The notes beneath the pieces are model-generated. The model worked only from the letters and a program-made list of their open reading frames with translations. It made no database searches and was not told where the DNA came from. A DNA stretch of 64,000 bases from SKVR01 sp046291875 (GTDB lineage Bacteria; Bacteroidota; Bacteroidia; Bacteroidales; UBA7960): positions 12,443-76,442 of the forward strand of contig JBKBSF010000021.1 of the NCBI GenBank assembly GCA_046291875.1, in the 5' to 3' direction. Positions 35,820 to 43,644 of this stretch are shown here, one piece after another. Position numbers and translations under genes: made by a program. Each line of letters opens with the position of its first letter. Position 1 is the first letter of the stretch.

Positions 35820-36620
35820 TTAAAAAAATTGTTCTACACCCCCCATAAATCCTAAAACTTTACTTGCGGCCACTGAACCTGCACTCAGGGATTGATCCAT
35901 GTCTTTTGTCCTAACCCATTCAATACAAAAAGCAGCCTGGAATGCATCACCGCAACCCGTAGTATCAATGATGGCATCCACTTCAATAGCAGGAGAATAA
36001 AATTCTTTCCTGCGGAAGAAAGCAATACTTCCTTCAGCCCCCATTGTTGCAACTATCATTTTGCCCGATTGGGCTGAAAGGTCTCTTAAATCACCAAGCA
36101 TATCTTTCCTGCCGCTCAAAAATACAATATCAATACTGTCGATATGCTGTTTGATTTGGTCCACCCCGAAATAATCCAGAAAATCAATGACAACCAACTG
36201 GTTTTTATTCCTTCTTTTCAGCAGTTCTTGTAAGTTGGGATCTCCTGCAGGCATTGCAACTATTGAAGAATCAACAATATGACCCCAGTCATTCTCAGAA
36301 AGCCTGAAAACATCAAATGCGCCTCCATTCCAGCTATCTGCTTTAAAATAGCGATCACCCTTCTGGTTAATAAAAATCTTGTTGGATGCTGTAGTCTCCT
36401 CAATTTTATACAAATGAGAATGGTTAATTTTCATTCTATCAAGGTGATGTACTATAAGCTCACCAAATCTATCATTCCCAACTGCTCCAATAACAGATAT
36501 ACCATCAATGCCCGACAGTTTACATTGTGTGGCAAAGTTTAATGAATTCCCACCCACGAACACTTTATCCTGTTCCGGCTAAAAATCCACACAAAAGGAG
36601 GTCAAAGCCGTAATTTTCAT
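35820..36620 (-). pseudogene. PfkB-family sugar kinase (fructoselysine-kinase-like) with amber stop at codon 14
   Basis: The frame from the ATG at 36618-36620 reads MKITALTSFCVDF, then TAG (36579-36581), then PEQDKVFVGGNSLNFA and a complete PfkB kinase to 35820. In fructoselysine 6-kinase-like proteins this position is normally the Tyr of DxYP, so TAY to TAG is a one-base change. The rest is intact: substrate region GGNSLNFA and the catalytic DTTGCGDAFQAAF. A start at the GTG codon at 36563 would leave out the first strand. The gene is either newly inactivated, expressed by readthrough, or carries a base-call error. No deglycase gene is adjacent. Confidence 0.75.
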
Positions 36621-36682
36621 ATTCTTTTATTTCAAATATGCGATCCATCGTTCTGCGGGGTAGCGATCAGCAGTAGTATGCA

Positions 36683-37384
36683 TTAGGTGCGAGTTCTCCC
36701 GGCAACCCTAAACCTGTAATGCAGCAGCATTGCCTCATTTCCGGCGATGCTGCAGTGGCTCAATTCAAAGGGATAAAGGTTGTGAGGTATACCCGGCAGA
36801 TCAGTATTACATTTGCTGGCAAGTGCACCCGGAGCAAGCGCAATTTTCATAGCATCTACCTTACCCAAGGCCAGCAAGCCATCCGCAACAGGCCCTCCAC
36901 ACTCCGCGGCAAGGGTTTGGATATTAAACCCCTGATGGAGGGTGTCCAATGTTTTTACTAAATCCATCGGTCCGGAACTGGAAAGCAGGTAGCTTACACC
37001 GCGCATTTTGAGGTAAGACAGATAGGCAGGAGAAGTTTCAGTGGGACAAATCACAAGGATATGCCTGAACCATGGCTGCTGCTGCAAATACCTCCAGTTG
37101 TAATTACAACCGGTATTATCCAGCACTACCAGCAGAGGTCTGGGGTGGCCTGCCAATGCATTTCCCGGACCAGGAACCACAGGCGGAACAGCTGTCTTTA
37201 TCATTTCTGGATTTTGCTCATGATGCCCCATTCGATGCACGCGCTCTCCATCCAGAATTACTGCATCGGTTCGCAAGCCAAACAACTGCGCATAGCTTCT
37301 CACCAGGGAGGGAAAATCATCCAACTCCCAGCCGGCACGTCCATCTATATCTACTGCATTAAACAAAGTAACTCTTGGTGGCAT
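36683..37384 (-). CDS. RibD C-terminal-domain (dihydrofolate-reductase-fold) reductase
   Basis: The 233-residue protein matches the RibD_C/DHFR-like family: an N-terminal VTLFNAVDIDGR, a central nucleotide-binding LKMRGVSYLLSSSGPMDLVKTL, and LAAECGGPVADGLLALGKVDAMKIALAP (the family's EGG-x-LN-x-LL-x-GLVDE region). In riboflavin synthesis this fold reduces a ribosylamino-pyrimidine with NADPH, but stand-alone copies often have other roles. No other rib gene is nearby. Promoter D (37476-37520) with the regulon palindrome lies upstream and gives a leader of about 86 nt. Confidence 0.82.
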   Translation of the reverse strand: MPPRVTLFNAVDIDGRAGWELDDFPSLVRSYAQLFGLRTDAVILDGERVHRMGHHEQNPEMIKTAVPPVVPGPGNALAGHPRPLLVVLDNTGCNYNWRYLQQQPWFRHILVICPTETSPAYLSYLKMRGVSYLLSSSGPMDLVKTLDTLHQGFNIQTLAAECGGPVADGLLALGKVDAMKIALAPGALASKCNTDLPGIPHNLYPFELSHCSIAGNEAMLLHYRFRVAGRTRT

Positions 37385-37475
37385 TATGAAAATCCTTTAA
37401 GTGAAAACTGCAAAAATCTAGCGAGCGGCACATCTGCAAAACCTTGTGATCCATCAGTTTCATGATGCGCGACAA

Positions 37476-37520
37476 CAAAAGTAGCATTGTCTCTACAGAA
37501 TTTTCTGAACCTGGGTTCAT
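37476..37520 (-). promoter_or_regulatory. Regulon promoter D: -7 box plus palindrome
   Basis: On the minus strand, operator TGAACCTGGGTTCAT (37506-37520; the 16-mer at 37505-37520 has C for A at its first base), a 21-bp gap, then -7 box TACTTTTG (37476-37483). It precedes the RibD-like reductase. Confidence 0.78.
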
Positions 37521-37644
37521 GAGTTCTCTGCTTTACAAAATCTGAGTATTATTTTACAGAGGCAAGCAGCATCGGCCAAACCAAAGCATACTCTTTACCA
37601 ATGCCCTCTGTGCTGCTCTCTCCTTTGGCTGCCCTGATCAATTG

Positions 37645-38139
37645 TTACATCCCATTATGAAAGATCTGGAAGCGTACATAATCGGAAGGCAAGGATGTTT
37701 TGCGGCAAATGGTCTCAACACTTTGCCCCGACTTATACAACCGGCGTATCAAACAAGCCATGCTTTCGCCCAGTTCCACCAGGTTGTTTTCCGGATCAAA
37801 GAACCTTACGGTGCGCTGGCCCCATGGTTCTTCATGAACTTTGTGCAAATAACTCAGATCAAAACCGGCGAGCTCTTTTACTACCTCTTCAAAATCCTCG
37901 CTTTCGAAGCAAAGTTCAAGGTTTTTATTTCCGGCTTTCTGCCAGGTACTCCCCAGTTTTTCAGCTATAAGGTAGCTTTCTTTGAGTTTCCAGAGACTCA
38001 ATCCCCCTTCGAAGCTAATGCACGTTTCGAAATCCGATGTAACTTTCTGCATCAAAACGCGCTCATAAAAAAATCTCATTTCTTCCATATCCTCAACAAA
38101 AATAACACTGGAGTGGAATTTAATCTTACTTGCCAACAT
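37645..38139 (-). CDS. VOC-family protein with a C-terminal HTH-like tail
   Basis: Of the 164 residues, 1-125 form one VOC (glyoxalase-like) module, beginning FHSSVIFVEDMEEMRFFYERVL and ending EPWGQRTVRFFDPENNLVELGE. Residues about 128-162 (ACLIRRLYKSGQSVETICRK followed by TSLPSDYVRF) look like a small helix-turn-helix. The tail could mediate DNA binding or dimerisation. The first module keeps a Glu in NLVELGE as a potential metal ligand. Promoter E lies about 275 bp upstream, inside the end of the Crp/Fnr 2 gene, so this gene is a candidate member of the palindrome regulon with a long leader. Confidence 0.82.
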   Translation of the reverse strand: MLASKIKFHSSVIFVEDMEEMRFFYERVLMQKVTSDFETCISFEGGLSLWKLKESYLIAEKLGSTWQKAGNKNLELCFESEDFEEVVKELAGFDLSYLHKVHEEPWGQRTVRFFDPENNLVELGESMACLIRRLYKSGQSVETICRKTSLPSDYVRFQIFHNGM

Positions 38140-38412
38140 GTAATCAGGAGTTTTGTAATCGATTGATTTGTGTACTATTTTATCTCAATGCGGCCTTGGG
38201 CTGGAGTAAGGCCAGGTTCATTATATATTCTTGTTGTATCCTTTCATATCCCCGGGTGAGGAGCAACAACCGGAATAAAAGCCCATCCTGCACTGAAATC
38301 AACAAAGGGGAAAACGATCCATCAATTATCGCAATATTGCGCCCTCCGGATCATTTGCCCCCTGTATCCCTGAAGTGGTTAAATTCAGGTTGGGTTTTCT
38401 AATTGTGGTGGG

Positions 38413-38457
38413 CAAAAGTATTGAGTTATTCTGCCAATAGTATGAACCCAGGTTCAT
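38413..38457 (-). promoter_or_regulatory. Regulon promoter E: -7 box plus 16-bp palindrome
   Basis: On the minus strand, operator ATGAACCTGGGTTCAT (38442-38457), a 21-bp gap, then -7 box TACTTTTG (38413-38420). The operator overlaps the TGA stop codon (38454-38456) of the Crp/Fnr 2 gene, so the regulator gene ends in its own presumed target. The next gene downstream is the VOC protein, about 268 nt away. A GGCCTT/AAGGCC hairpin (38193-38214) lies in that leader. Confidence 0.75.
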
Positions 38458-39050
38458 AAATCAGATTGCAGGAGTTTTTTTTTGATCCGGCACAATGCCT
38501 GTGGAGTAACCCCCAGGTAGGAGGCAATATGATACTGAGGAATACGCTGCAAAAGGTTCTTGTGCTGTTTCACAAACCTGAGGTAGCGCTGCTCGGGGCT
38601 GTCAGAATAGAAGGTAGTTAAATGGGTAACTGCCATAATAAAAACCTCCTCAATCACCAGCCTTCCAAAGCGCTCTCCCTGGCAGATATTCCGGTAAAAG
38701 TACTCCATATCATCGTGCGATATAGTGAAGAGGATACAGGGCCCCACCGTAGTAATGGTGTTTGAGGAAGGGGTTCTTCGGCGAAAGCTCTCGATGTCAC
38801 TCACGAAAGCCCCTTCAGGTCTGAATACGAAAGTTCGGTCCTCGCCCTCTACCATTTTGGAAAAACGCAAAACACCCCTTGCAATGAAAAAAACTTTTCG
38901 ACACACCTCCCCTTCCTTCAACAATACCTGATTCTTTGCAACATGCTCCTCTTTGAACAACTGCAGAATCAATTCACGATCCTCATTGGTCAGAGTGATG
39001 TAGTGCTCGATTCGCTGAAACAAAAAATCCAATGGAGAGCTCTTCGGCAT
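38454..39050 (-). CDS. Crp/Fnr-family regulator 2
   Basis: From the ATG at 39050 (MPKSSPLDFLFQRIEHY) the protein has 198 residues and aligns over its full length with regulator 1. An ATG at 39137 would add 29 residues that the paralogue lacks. A cyclic-nucleotide-binding-like beta-barrel (about 20-125) is followed by a winged HTH with YHIASYLGVTPQALCRIKK. No cysteine cluster for Fe-S is seen. Its stop codon lies inside operator E, and four more copies of that operator lie within 25 kb. It is the most likely regulator of the five promoters, probably as an activator. Confidence 0.9.
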   Translation of the reverse strand: MPKSSPLDFLFQRIEHYITLTNEDRELILQLFKEEHVAKNQVLLKEGEVCRKVFFIARGVLRFSKMVEGEDRTFVFRPEGAFVSDIESFRRRTPSSNTITTVGPCILFTISHDDMEYFYRNICQGERFGRLVIEEVFIMAVTHLTTFYSDSPEQRYLRFVKQHKNLLQRIPQYHIASYLGVTPQALCRIKKKLLQSDL

Positions 39051-39160
39051 AGAGGTATGATGTAAGGCCCCGGGATTCTTTTCCGGAGATTCCGTAAACG
39101 CTGCCTCTAAGACAGAATTTTCAAGTAACTGATTCATAAAACATTTCCTCTTCCATTCGT

Positions 39161-39700
39161 TTATACTATTTTCTTTCCCAGCTTGATTACTGCAAAGGCA
39201 TCATTTGCATAGTCCTTATCTCCACTTATACCCCAAATGGAAGTAAAACCGGCACTATACCAGAAGCGCAGTGCTCTCCAGTTTTTAAGATGTACACCAA
39301 TGGCCAGGCTCTCATACCCCATGCCAGCACAATAGTGGGCAATTTGCTCCAGAGCCTCCCGGGCATACCCCTGCTTGCGAAACTTAGTGTCAATGAGAAA
39401 AATGCTGATCCATGCAGTCTGCTCATCCGGATAGCCCAGATAGATATCTGAGAACCCCACAAGCTGCCGGGAGGTTACAAGCCGGATACTTTTCAGCCGG
39501 TAATTCTCGATGGAGGCACCAGGAATGGGAGGCAGATCGCCATGGGCAAGACATTGGCGAATGTAATCCTTTTCAAAAGCAGACCCTTCAAGGTATTCCT
39601 TGTCCTCCCACGTATGGCAGATTTGCTGAAGCGCATCGCATTCATCCATGCTGGCATCGGCGAGGGTAACTCTGTAATGATCTTTCTCTATTGCAACCAT
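39161..39700 (-). CDS. GNAT-family N-acetyltransferase
   Basis: The 179-residue protein has the GNAT fold with the acetyl-CoA pyrophosphate loop FRKQGYAREAL (Q/RxxGxA type) and a C-terminal RFWYSAGFTSIWG. A strand pair around AWISIFLIDTKFR precedes the loop. The acceptor, such as an amine, a peptide N-terminus or an antibiotic, is not evident. It lies 111 bp upstream of the longest Crp/Fnr 2 frame in its N-terminal side (minus strand order GNAT then Crp/Fnr) and could be co-transcribed with it. Confidence 0.85.
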   Translation of the reverse strand: MVAIEKDHYRVTLADASMDECDALQQICHTWEDKEYLEGSAFEKDYIRQCLAHGDLPPIPGASIENYRLKSIRLVTSRQLVGFSDIYLGYPDEQTAWISIFLIDTKFRKQGYAREALEQIAHYCAGMGYESLAIGVHLKNWRALRFWYSAGFTSIWGISGDKDYANDAFAVIKLGKKIV

Positions 39701-39783
39701 GAGGGGATATCAGTAATGTGGGGTAAATGAAGAATTTGCTTATTGCCTTGGCTCTCCTGCAACAACGAAACCGGGGATTTTCT

Positions 39784-40635
39784 TTACAAATCCTCCAGGT
39801 ATCCCAGTGGTGACACCAGCTGGTATTCGGCAGAAATCTCAAAGAAATAGTTGAGCAGATTCAGGTGCTCAGACCCTATGATAAGCAAAATGCGATCGTT
39901 GGGGGTAGTGGCAATCCTTTGCACATTCCTGAGTATTCGGAGGTTTCGATTGAACCATCGACCGGTTTCAAAATCCACCCCTGCAAAGTCACCGGGTTGC
40001 TCTTCATACTGAAAAGGATGTGTAAGATAAAAGGAAAGGCCTTTTCGGATGACCTCCGGATGGTTGAGATACAACAATTCATCTGTGATAGATCGCACCT
40101 TTTCCCGCCCTTGTGTTCTTGCTCTCGAATACTGCATATAAGGCGAGTTCAGGTAATAAAATTCGAAGGCTGCTCTTCTGTCGTTGTCAGAAAGTATCTC
40201 AAGTGTTTGCCCAAAAGGTTGCCCCATATCATCCACGCAATAAACTTTTGGCAGGTTCAAATCTGCAGCAATGCGAAAACCCAGCTGGTAAATTTCATTT
40301 TTACCCAAACTCCATGTTCCGGCAAGATATTGGGTATAAAGCGAATCGGTAATTTGCTGCCTTGAAGGATGCCGCTCCACTGCAATTATTGTGGGTCGGA
40401 ATGTGCGAATGGCATTGGCAATGGCTGCAATTTCTGTCTGCCAGGGGTCCTGCAATACATCCACCTGGTCTTCTTCGGCTGTTTGAACAAGATCGAGGTT
40501 TGGATAATCAAAATGAAATACCCCCAGGGTCATCACAGGAACAGGATGTTCCAGCCTTAGGGTTTGGGCCTGGCACAAGGCAAAACTTCCGGCCAGCAAT
40601 AAAAAAAGCACTCTTTCCATCAGACATTTACGCAT
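39784..40635 (-). CDS. Secreted DUF5694-like (TraB/PrgY-type) protein
   Basis: From the ATG at 40635 (MRKCLMERVLFLLLAGSFAL) the protein has 283 residues with a signal peptide ending near CQAQT. The mature part contains VMTLGVFHFDYPNLD, TIIAVERHPSRQQ and RILLIIGSEHLNLLNYFF, which match the His/Glu motif pattern of TraB/Tiki-related domains in DUF5694 proteins. Such domains may be metallo-hydrolases; activity is not proven for this family. A start at 40740 is open but would put a long non-signal segment first. It stands alone, 83 bp from the GNAT gene. Confidence 0.78.
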   Translation of the reverse strand: MRKCLMERVLFLLLAGSFALCQAQTLRLEHPVPVMTLGVFHFDYPNLDLVQTAEEDQVDVLQDPWQTEIAAIANAIRTFRPTIIAVERHPSRQQITDSLYTQYLAGTWSLGKNEIYQLGFRIAADLNLPKVYCVDDMGQPFGQTLEILSDNDRRAAFEFYYLNSPYMQYSRARTQGREKVRSITDELLYLNHPEVIRKGLSFYLTHPFQYEEQPGDFAGVDFETGRWFNRNLRILRNVQRIATTPNDRILLIIGSEHLNLLNYFFEISAEYQLVSPLGYLEDL

Positions 40636-40740
40636 ACACTTGTTTATTTTACAAATTACCTGTTTAACAAAAATTCCTTTTCCCGTCATAGCCCTAATAT
40701 CATAGGACATTTTCCCAAAGAAGCCCATCATGGTATGCAT

Positions 40741-41508
40741 TCACAGCATTTCAGGCCACCTGTAAGGACCATGAAACGTTATGACAAACTCAACACAATT
40801 CTGGTTATCCTTTAAAATTCTCCTGACTAAAAAATGAGGACGTACCCCAATGAGGAACAGCCCCCTGTTATCAAAGCATATGCAAAAAGTCACAGACACC
40901 TGATTTCCTGATCATTGCCGTAACACCCCCTAAAACCCGAACCCTTCCTGTTGTTCAATAGCGAACAACTATTCCCAAAAACGGACAACCCCGCAGGGTT
41001 CCGACCGACTCTATAAAACCCTAACGAACAATGGAGTGCAGCATCCTGGGCAAGACCGGGGAAAAGCAAGAAAAATATTCTTACTATCAATCTGTAGCGT
41101 GATTACCTGCAATCTTGCCAGTTGGCATTATGAACGAGGACAAGCCGAAAAACATTCTTTGCGGCCAGACTATCAATACGCAGCGAAGCAAGAAATCCCT
41201 CTAATCAAATTTGTGCCTACAGGATTGCTTATAATCCTTTTTTCAACGATCTGAATCCATCCAGGTGCTGGCTTCCTCTTATAAAATCCCTGCAAGACAG
41301 ATCGTACGATTACGAACAGTTTATGATCACCTCCGAACAGATTAATAATGACCAACTTAAAGGCAAAAACACAACATCCTGTTATCTCGATTATTAAAAG
41401 ATATGGCATAAGCATTGATGCAAAGTATTTTTTGTAAATTGGCAATCAGATTGTCAAAAGATCGGAAATGTTTCTGGCACTAAAGTTTAACCTTAAATCA
41501 TTAGAAAA
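40741..41508. other. Long intergenic region (about 770 bp)
   Basis: No frame here has a recognisable product; those at 41036-41254 (+) and 41173-41445 (-) look accidental. It contains the TGTTCA-N4-CGAACA site at 40952-40967 and a degenerate second copy at 40972-40987. It may hold the remains of a lost gene, but nothing could be identified. Confidence 0.45.
40952..40987. promoter_or_regulatory. TGTnCR-N4-CGnACA site plus degenerate neighbour
   Basis: TGTTCAATAGCGAACA (40952-40967) lies within the perfect GTTGTTC/GAACAAC inverted repeat (40950-40969). Twenty bases on, TTCCCAAAAACGGACA (40972-40987) keeps only the right half. The 20-bp spacing equals that at 43609-43644. No convincing promoter or gene follows closely. 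Confidence 0.4.
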
Positions 41509-41823
41509 ATGATCCTGACAACCATTCACAGCATTCCCGGCAGGGAAACCGAAGAAGTACTTGGCCTGGTAAGAGGCAGCACAGTAAGGGCGCGTCATGT
41601 GGGTCGCGACATCGTTGCAGGCCTGAAAAACATTGTAGGTGGCGAAATTGAAGAGTACACCCGATTACAGGCCGATGCCCGCGAAGAAGCACTGCAGCGT
41701 ATGATGGACGATGCCCGCCGCCTCAATGCCGATGCCATAGTGGGTGTAATGATAACCACTGCCATGGTAAGCCGCGGAGCCGCCGAGATATTGGCCTACG
41801 GCACAGCAGTAAAACTTAAGTGA
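41509..41823 (+). CDS. ybjQ: YbjQ/UPF0145-family protein
   Basis: The 104-residue protein is a full-length YbjQ family member. It has the family marks IPGRETEEVLGLVRGSTVRA at the start, the central GEIEEYTRLQADAREEALQRM, and NADAIVGVMITTAMV near the end. The fold forms ring-shaped pentamers and is listed as a putative heavy-metal-binding domain, but no function is established. A 43-residue membrane protein gene begins 1 bp after its stop, so the two form one unit. The pairing suggests that the YbjQ ring is brought to the membrane, which is inference. Confidence 0.92.
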   Translation: MILTTIHSIPGRETEEVLGLVRGSTVRARHVGRDIVAGLKNIVGGEIEEYTRLQADAREEALQRMMDDARRLNADAIVGVMITTAMVSRGAAEILAYGTAVKLK

Positions 41824-41824
41824 T

Positions 41825-41956
41825 ATGGAAGCCTGGCAGATTGTACTGGGCATTTATGTCCTGAGCATACTGGCTGCTTTTGCCGGTATCATTGTCCTGA
41901 TCATCCGCCGTTCAAAGGTTAAGAAGAATGAGCGATTCGAACGCAGGTCCAATTAA
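41825..41956 (+). CDS. Small single-span membrane protein (43 residues)
   Basis: ATG at 41825, one base after the YbjQ stop, opens a 44-codon frame. The product has a short N-terminus (MEAWQIVLG), one hydrophobic segment of about 22 residues (IYVLSILAAFAGIIVLIII region) and a strongly basic tail (RRSKVKKNERFERRSN), i.e. N-out/C-in topology by the positive-inside rule. Tight coupling to ybjQ argues that it is real. No family is recognised. Confidence 0.65.
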   Translation: MEAWQIVLGIYVLSILAAFAGIIVLIIRRSKVKKNERFERRSN

Positions 41957-42272
41957 CTAAGCGCACACCGGGCGTCCTCTCATCAAGGGGCTGCCTTAAA
42001 AGCATAAAAGTTATCTGTACACTGAGCATGCTTGTTGAAATGGGTACCTGAGAGAAAAACGTGCACCATTTCCTTAAAGATGATTCCGGCAAATAACCCA
42101 GCTACTCAACAACCAGGTTGTGCATACCAGACAGCCTGAGTTTCTCCTTCACTACCCATTGAAGATCAAAAAAAACAAAACCATGAAATAAGCATGACAA
42201 CAAATCTTGTCACCCATGCAAATGTTCAACATGCGAATTCCATCTGACAAATAAAAAACAAATAATGAACAG
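41957..42272. other. Intergenic stretch with one short palindrome
   Basis: No gene seen. The only structure noted is the perfect palindrome ACAACCAGGTTGT (6+1+6) at 42109-42121, about 150 bp before the GyrI-like gene. Confidence 0.4.
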
Positions 42273-42812
42273 ATGAAACTTTTTATTATTATCCTGGCCC
42301 CTATCCTGGGATTAATCGGTTTACTCTATGCCTGGCTGGGCGGTTTTCAAAAAATCCGTTTCTCTGTGCAGGAAGCCGGGGGCGAAACCCTGATTTATGA
42401 AACCCATATTGGCGACTACAAAAATGTTGGCAAAGTAATAGATCACATGTATTATGCCCTGCTGAATGAAGAGAAAGTGGAATGTTTCAGGGGATTTGGT
42501 ATCTACTACGACAATCCGCAGAAGGTGGAAAAAAGCAAACTCCGCTCCGAAGTGGGCAACATCCTGGAAAACCCAACACCGGCATTGCTGGAGCAACTGG
42601 ATGGCAAATATACCATCAAAACCCTGGAAAGGCAGCAGTACCTTGTGGCAGAATTTCCTTACAAAAACCAGCTGTCAATCTTCATGGGCATCATGCGGGT
42701 GTATCCTGCCATGAACCGATACATAAGTAAGCACAACCTCAACGAAGATGGCTTTGTGATGGAGATCTATGATGTACCGGGCAAAAAGATTATTTACAGG
42801 AAACAACTTTAG
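42273..42812 (+). CDS. Membrane-anchored GyrI-like domain protein
   Basis: The 179-residue protein has one N-terminal helix (MKLFIIILAPILGLIGLLYAW region) and then a SHV/GyrI-like ligand-binding domain, with ETHIGDYKNVGKVIDHMYYALL, the acidic-aromatic FRGFGIYYDNP and KTLERQQYLVAEFPYKNQ. GyrI-like domains bind small molecules or inhibit gyrase. A fixed membrane anchor with this domain resembles the layout of the eukaryotic ER-phagy receptor TEX264. Which ligand is bound is unknown. The gene stands alone, 98 bp before the next plus-strand gene. Confidence 0.78.
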   Translation: MKLFIIILAPILGLIGLLYAWLGGFQKIRFSVQEAGGETLIYETHIGDYKNVGKVIDHMYYALLNEEKVECFRGFGIYYDNPQKVEKSKLRSEVGNILENPTPALLEQLDGKYTIKTLERQQYLVAEFPYKNQLSIFMGIMRVYPAMNRYISKHNLNEDGFVMEIYDVPGKKIIYRKQL

Positions 42813-42910
42813 CAATACCCCTGTATTCTCTGCACCCTCGATTTCCATAATGCCTGAACAATTTCACTCCCCCTGCCGTTTGTAAGGGCAAAACCCCAAA
42901 ACTTACCTCC

Positions 42911-43495
42911 ATGGGCAAAACGGCAGGTATTTTCATGTTTACGCTGTTGCTGGGCATTGCTGCTTCAGCGCAAACCCACAATGACTTTTACACCCGCAGC
43001 AAGCAGATCAACCAATCGGGCATGTACTTTCTGGGCGGATGGGCGGTAGCCAATATGGCCGTAGGCACCTACGGGTGGATGCGTTACGAAGGTCACACCC
43101 GCTACTTCCATCAGATGAATGCCGCCTGGAATCTGGTAAATGCAGGTATTGCTACCTGGGCCTTGTTCGACATGGGCCGGGAGGATGTTTCCGGGCTTTC
43201 TTCCCGGGAGTTGCTGCGAAAGCATATCCGCACAGAAAAACTTTACCTGATCAATGCAGGGCTCGACCTGCTCTATATGGCCGGGGGTGCCTGGATGATA
43301 CACGCCTCTTCCCGCTCAACAGAAAATGCCGACATGCTCAAAGGATACGGCCAGTCGGTGATCCTCCAGGGTGCATTTCTTTTCCTTTTCGACCTTACAA
43401 AGTTCAGCATACAATACAGGCACCGGCAAGGCTTTCTCCAGCACACACAAATAGGACTTACCCCCACCGGACTCAGGCTGGCTTTTTCCTTGTAA
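42911..43495 (+). CDS. Membrane protein, DUF6992-like
   Basis: The 194-residue protein starts with a cleavable signal (MGKTAGIFMFTLLLGIAASAQ) and has about four further helices. Characteristic is the pattern NQSGMYFLGGWAVANMAVGT followed by FHQMNAAWNLVNAGIA and LYLINAGLDLLYMAGGAWMI, which fits DUF6992 proteins of Bacteroidota. No function is known. It ends in a hydrophobic LRLAFSL. It lies upstream of FtsX permease 3 but 417 bp away with regulatory elements between, so separate transcription is likely. Confidence 0.75.
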   Translation: MGKTAGIFMFTLLLGIAASAQTHNDFYTRSKQINQSGMYFLGGWAVANMAVGTYGWMRYEGHTRYFHQMNAAWNLVNAGIATWALFDMGREDVSGLSSRELLRKHIRTEKLYLINAGLDLLYMAGGAWMIHASSRSTENADMLKGYGQSVILQGAFLFLFDLTKFSIQYRHRQGFLQHTQIGLTPTGLRLAFSL

Positions 43496-43608
43496 CGCTT
43501 CTTTGTACTTGCCACCCTGTGGCTGCAGACTATTGCACCAAGGCATCCTTCATCATCTCCTGATGATGGGTTGAAAGAAACCTATCCCCCCTTCATTCTT
43601 TTATCCAC

Positions 43609-43644
43609 TGTTCACCCCTCTAACCACCTGTACGGATACGGACA
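43609..43644. promoter_or_regulatory. Tandem TGTnCR-N4-CGnACA sites before FtsX permease 3
   Basis: TGTACGGATACGGACA (43629-43644) is a good imperfect palindrome. TGTTCA-N4-TCTAAC (43609-43624) keeps the left half only, 20 bp upstream. A TGGCCT-N5-TGGA element at 43709-43723 lies 74 bp from the second centre, close to the 76 bp seen in the 17.6-kb region. Enhancer-type control of FtsX permease 3 is inferred. Confidence 0.42.

Noticed and set aside
41041..41062. Possible sigma54 box (TGGGCA-type) after the orphan 16-bp site
   Set aside because: It matches only the GG of the -24 element and lacks the GC of the -12 element.
41036..41445. Short frames in the 40.7-41.5 kb gap
   Set aside because: No recognisable protein and no promoter; considered accidental.
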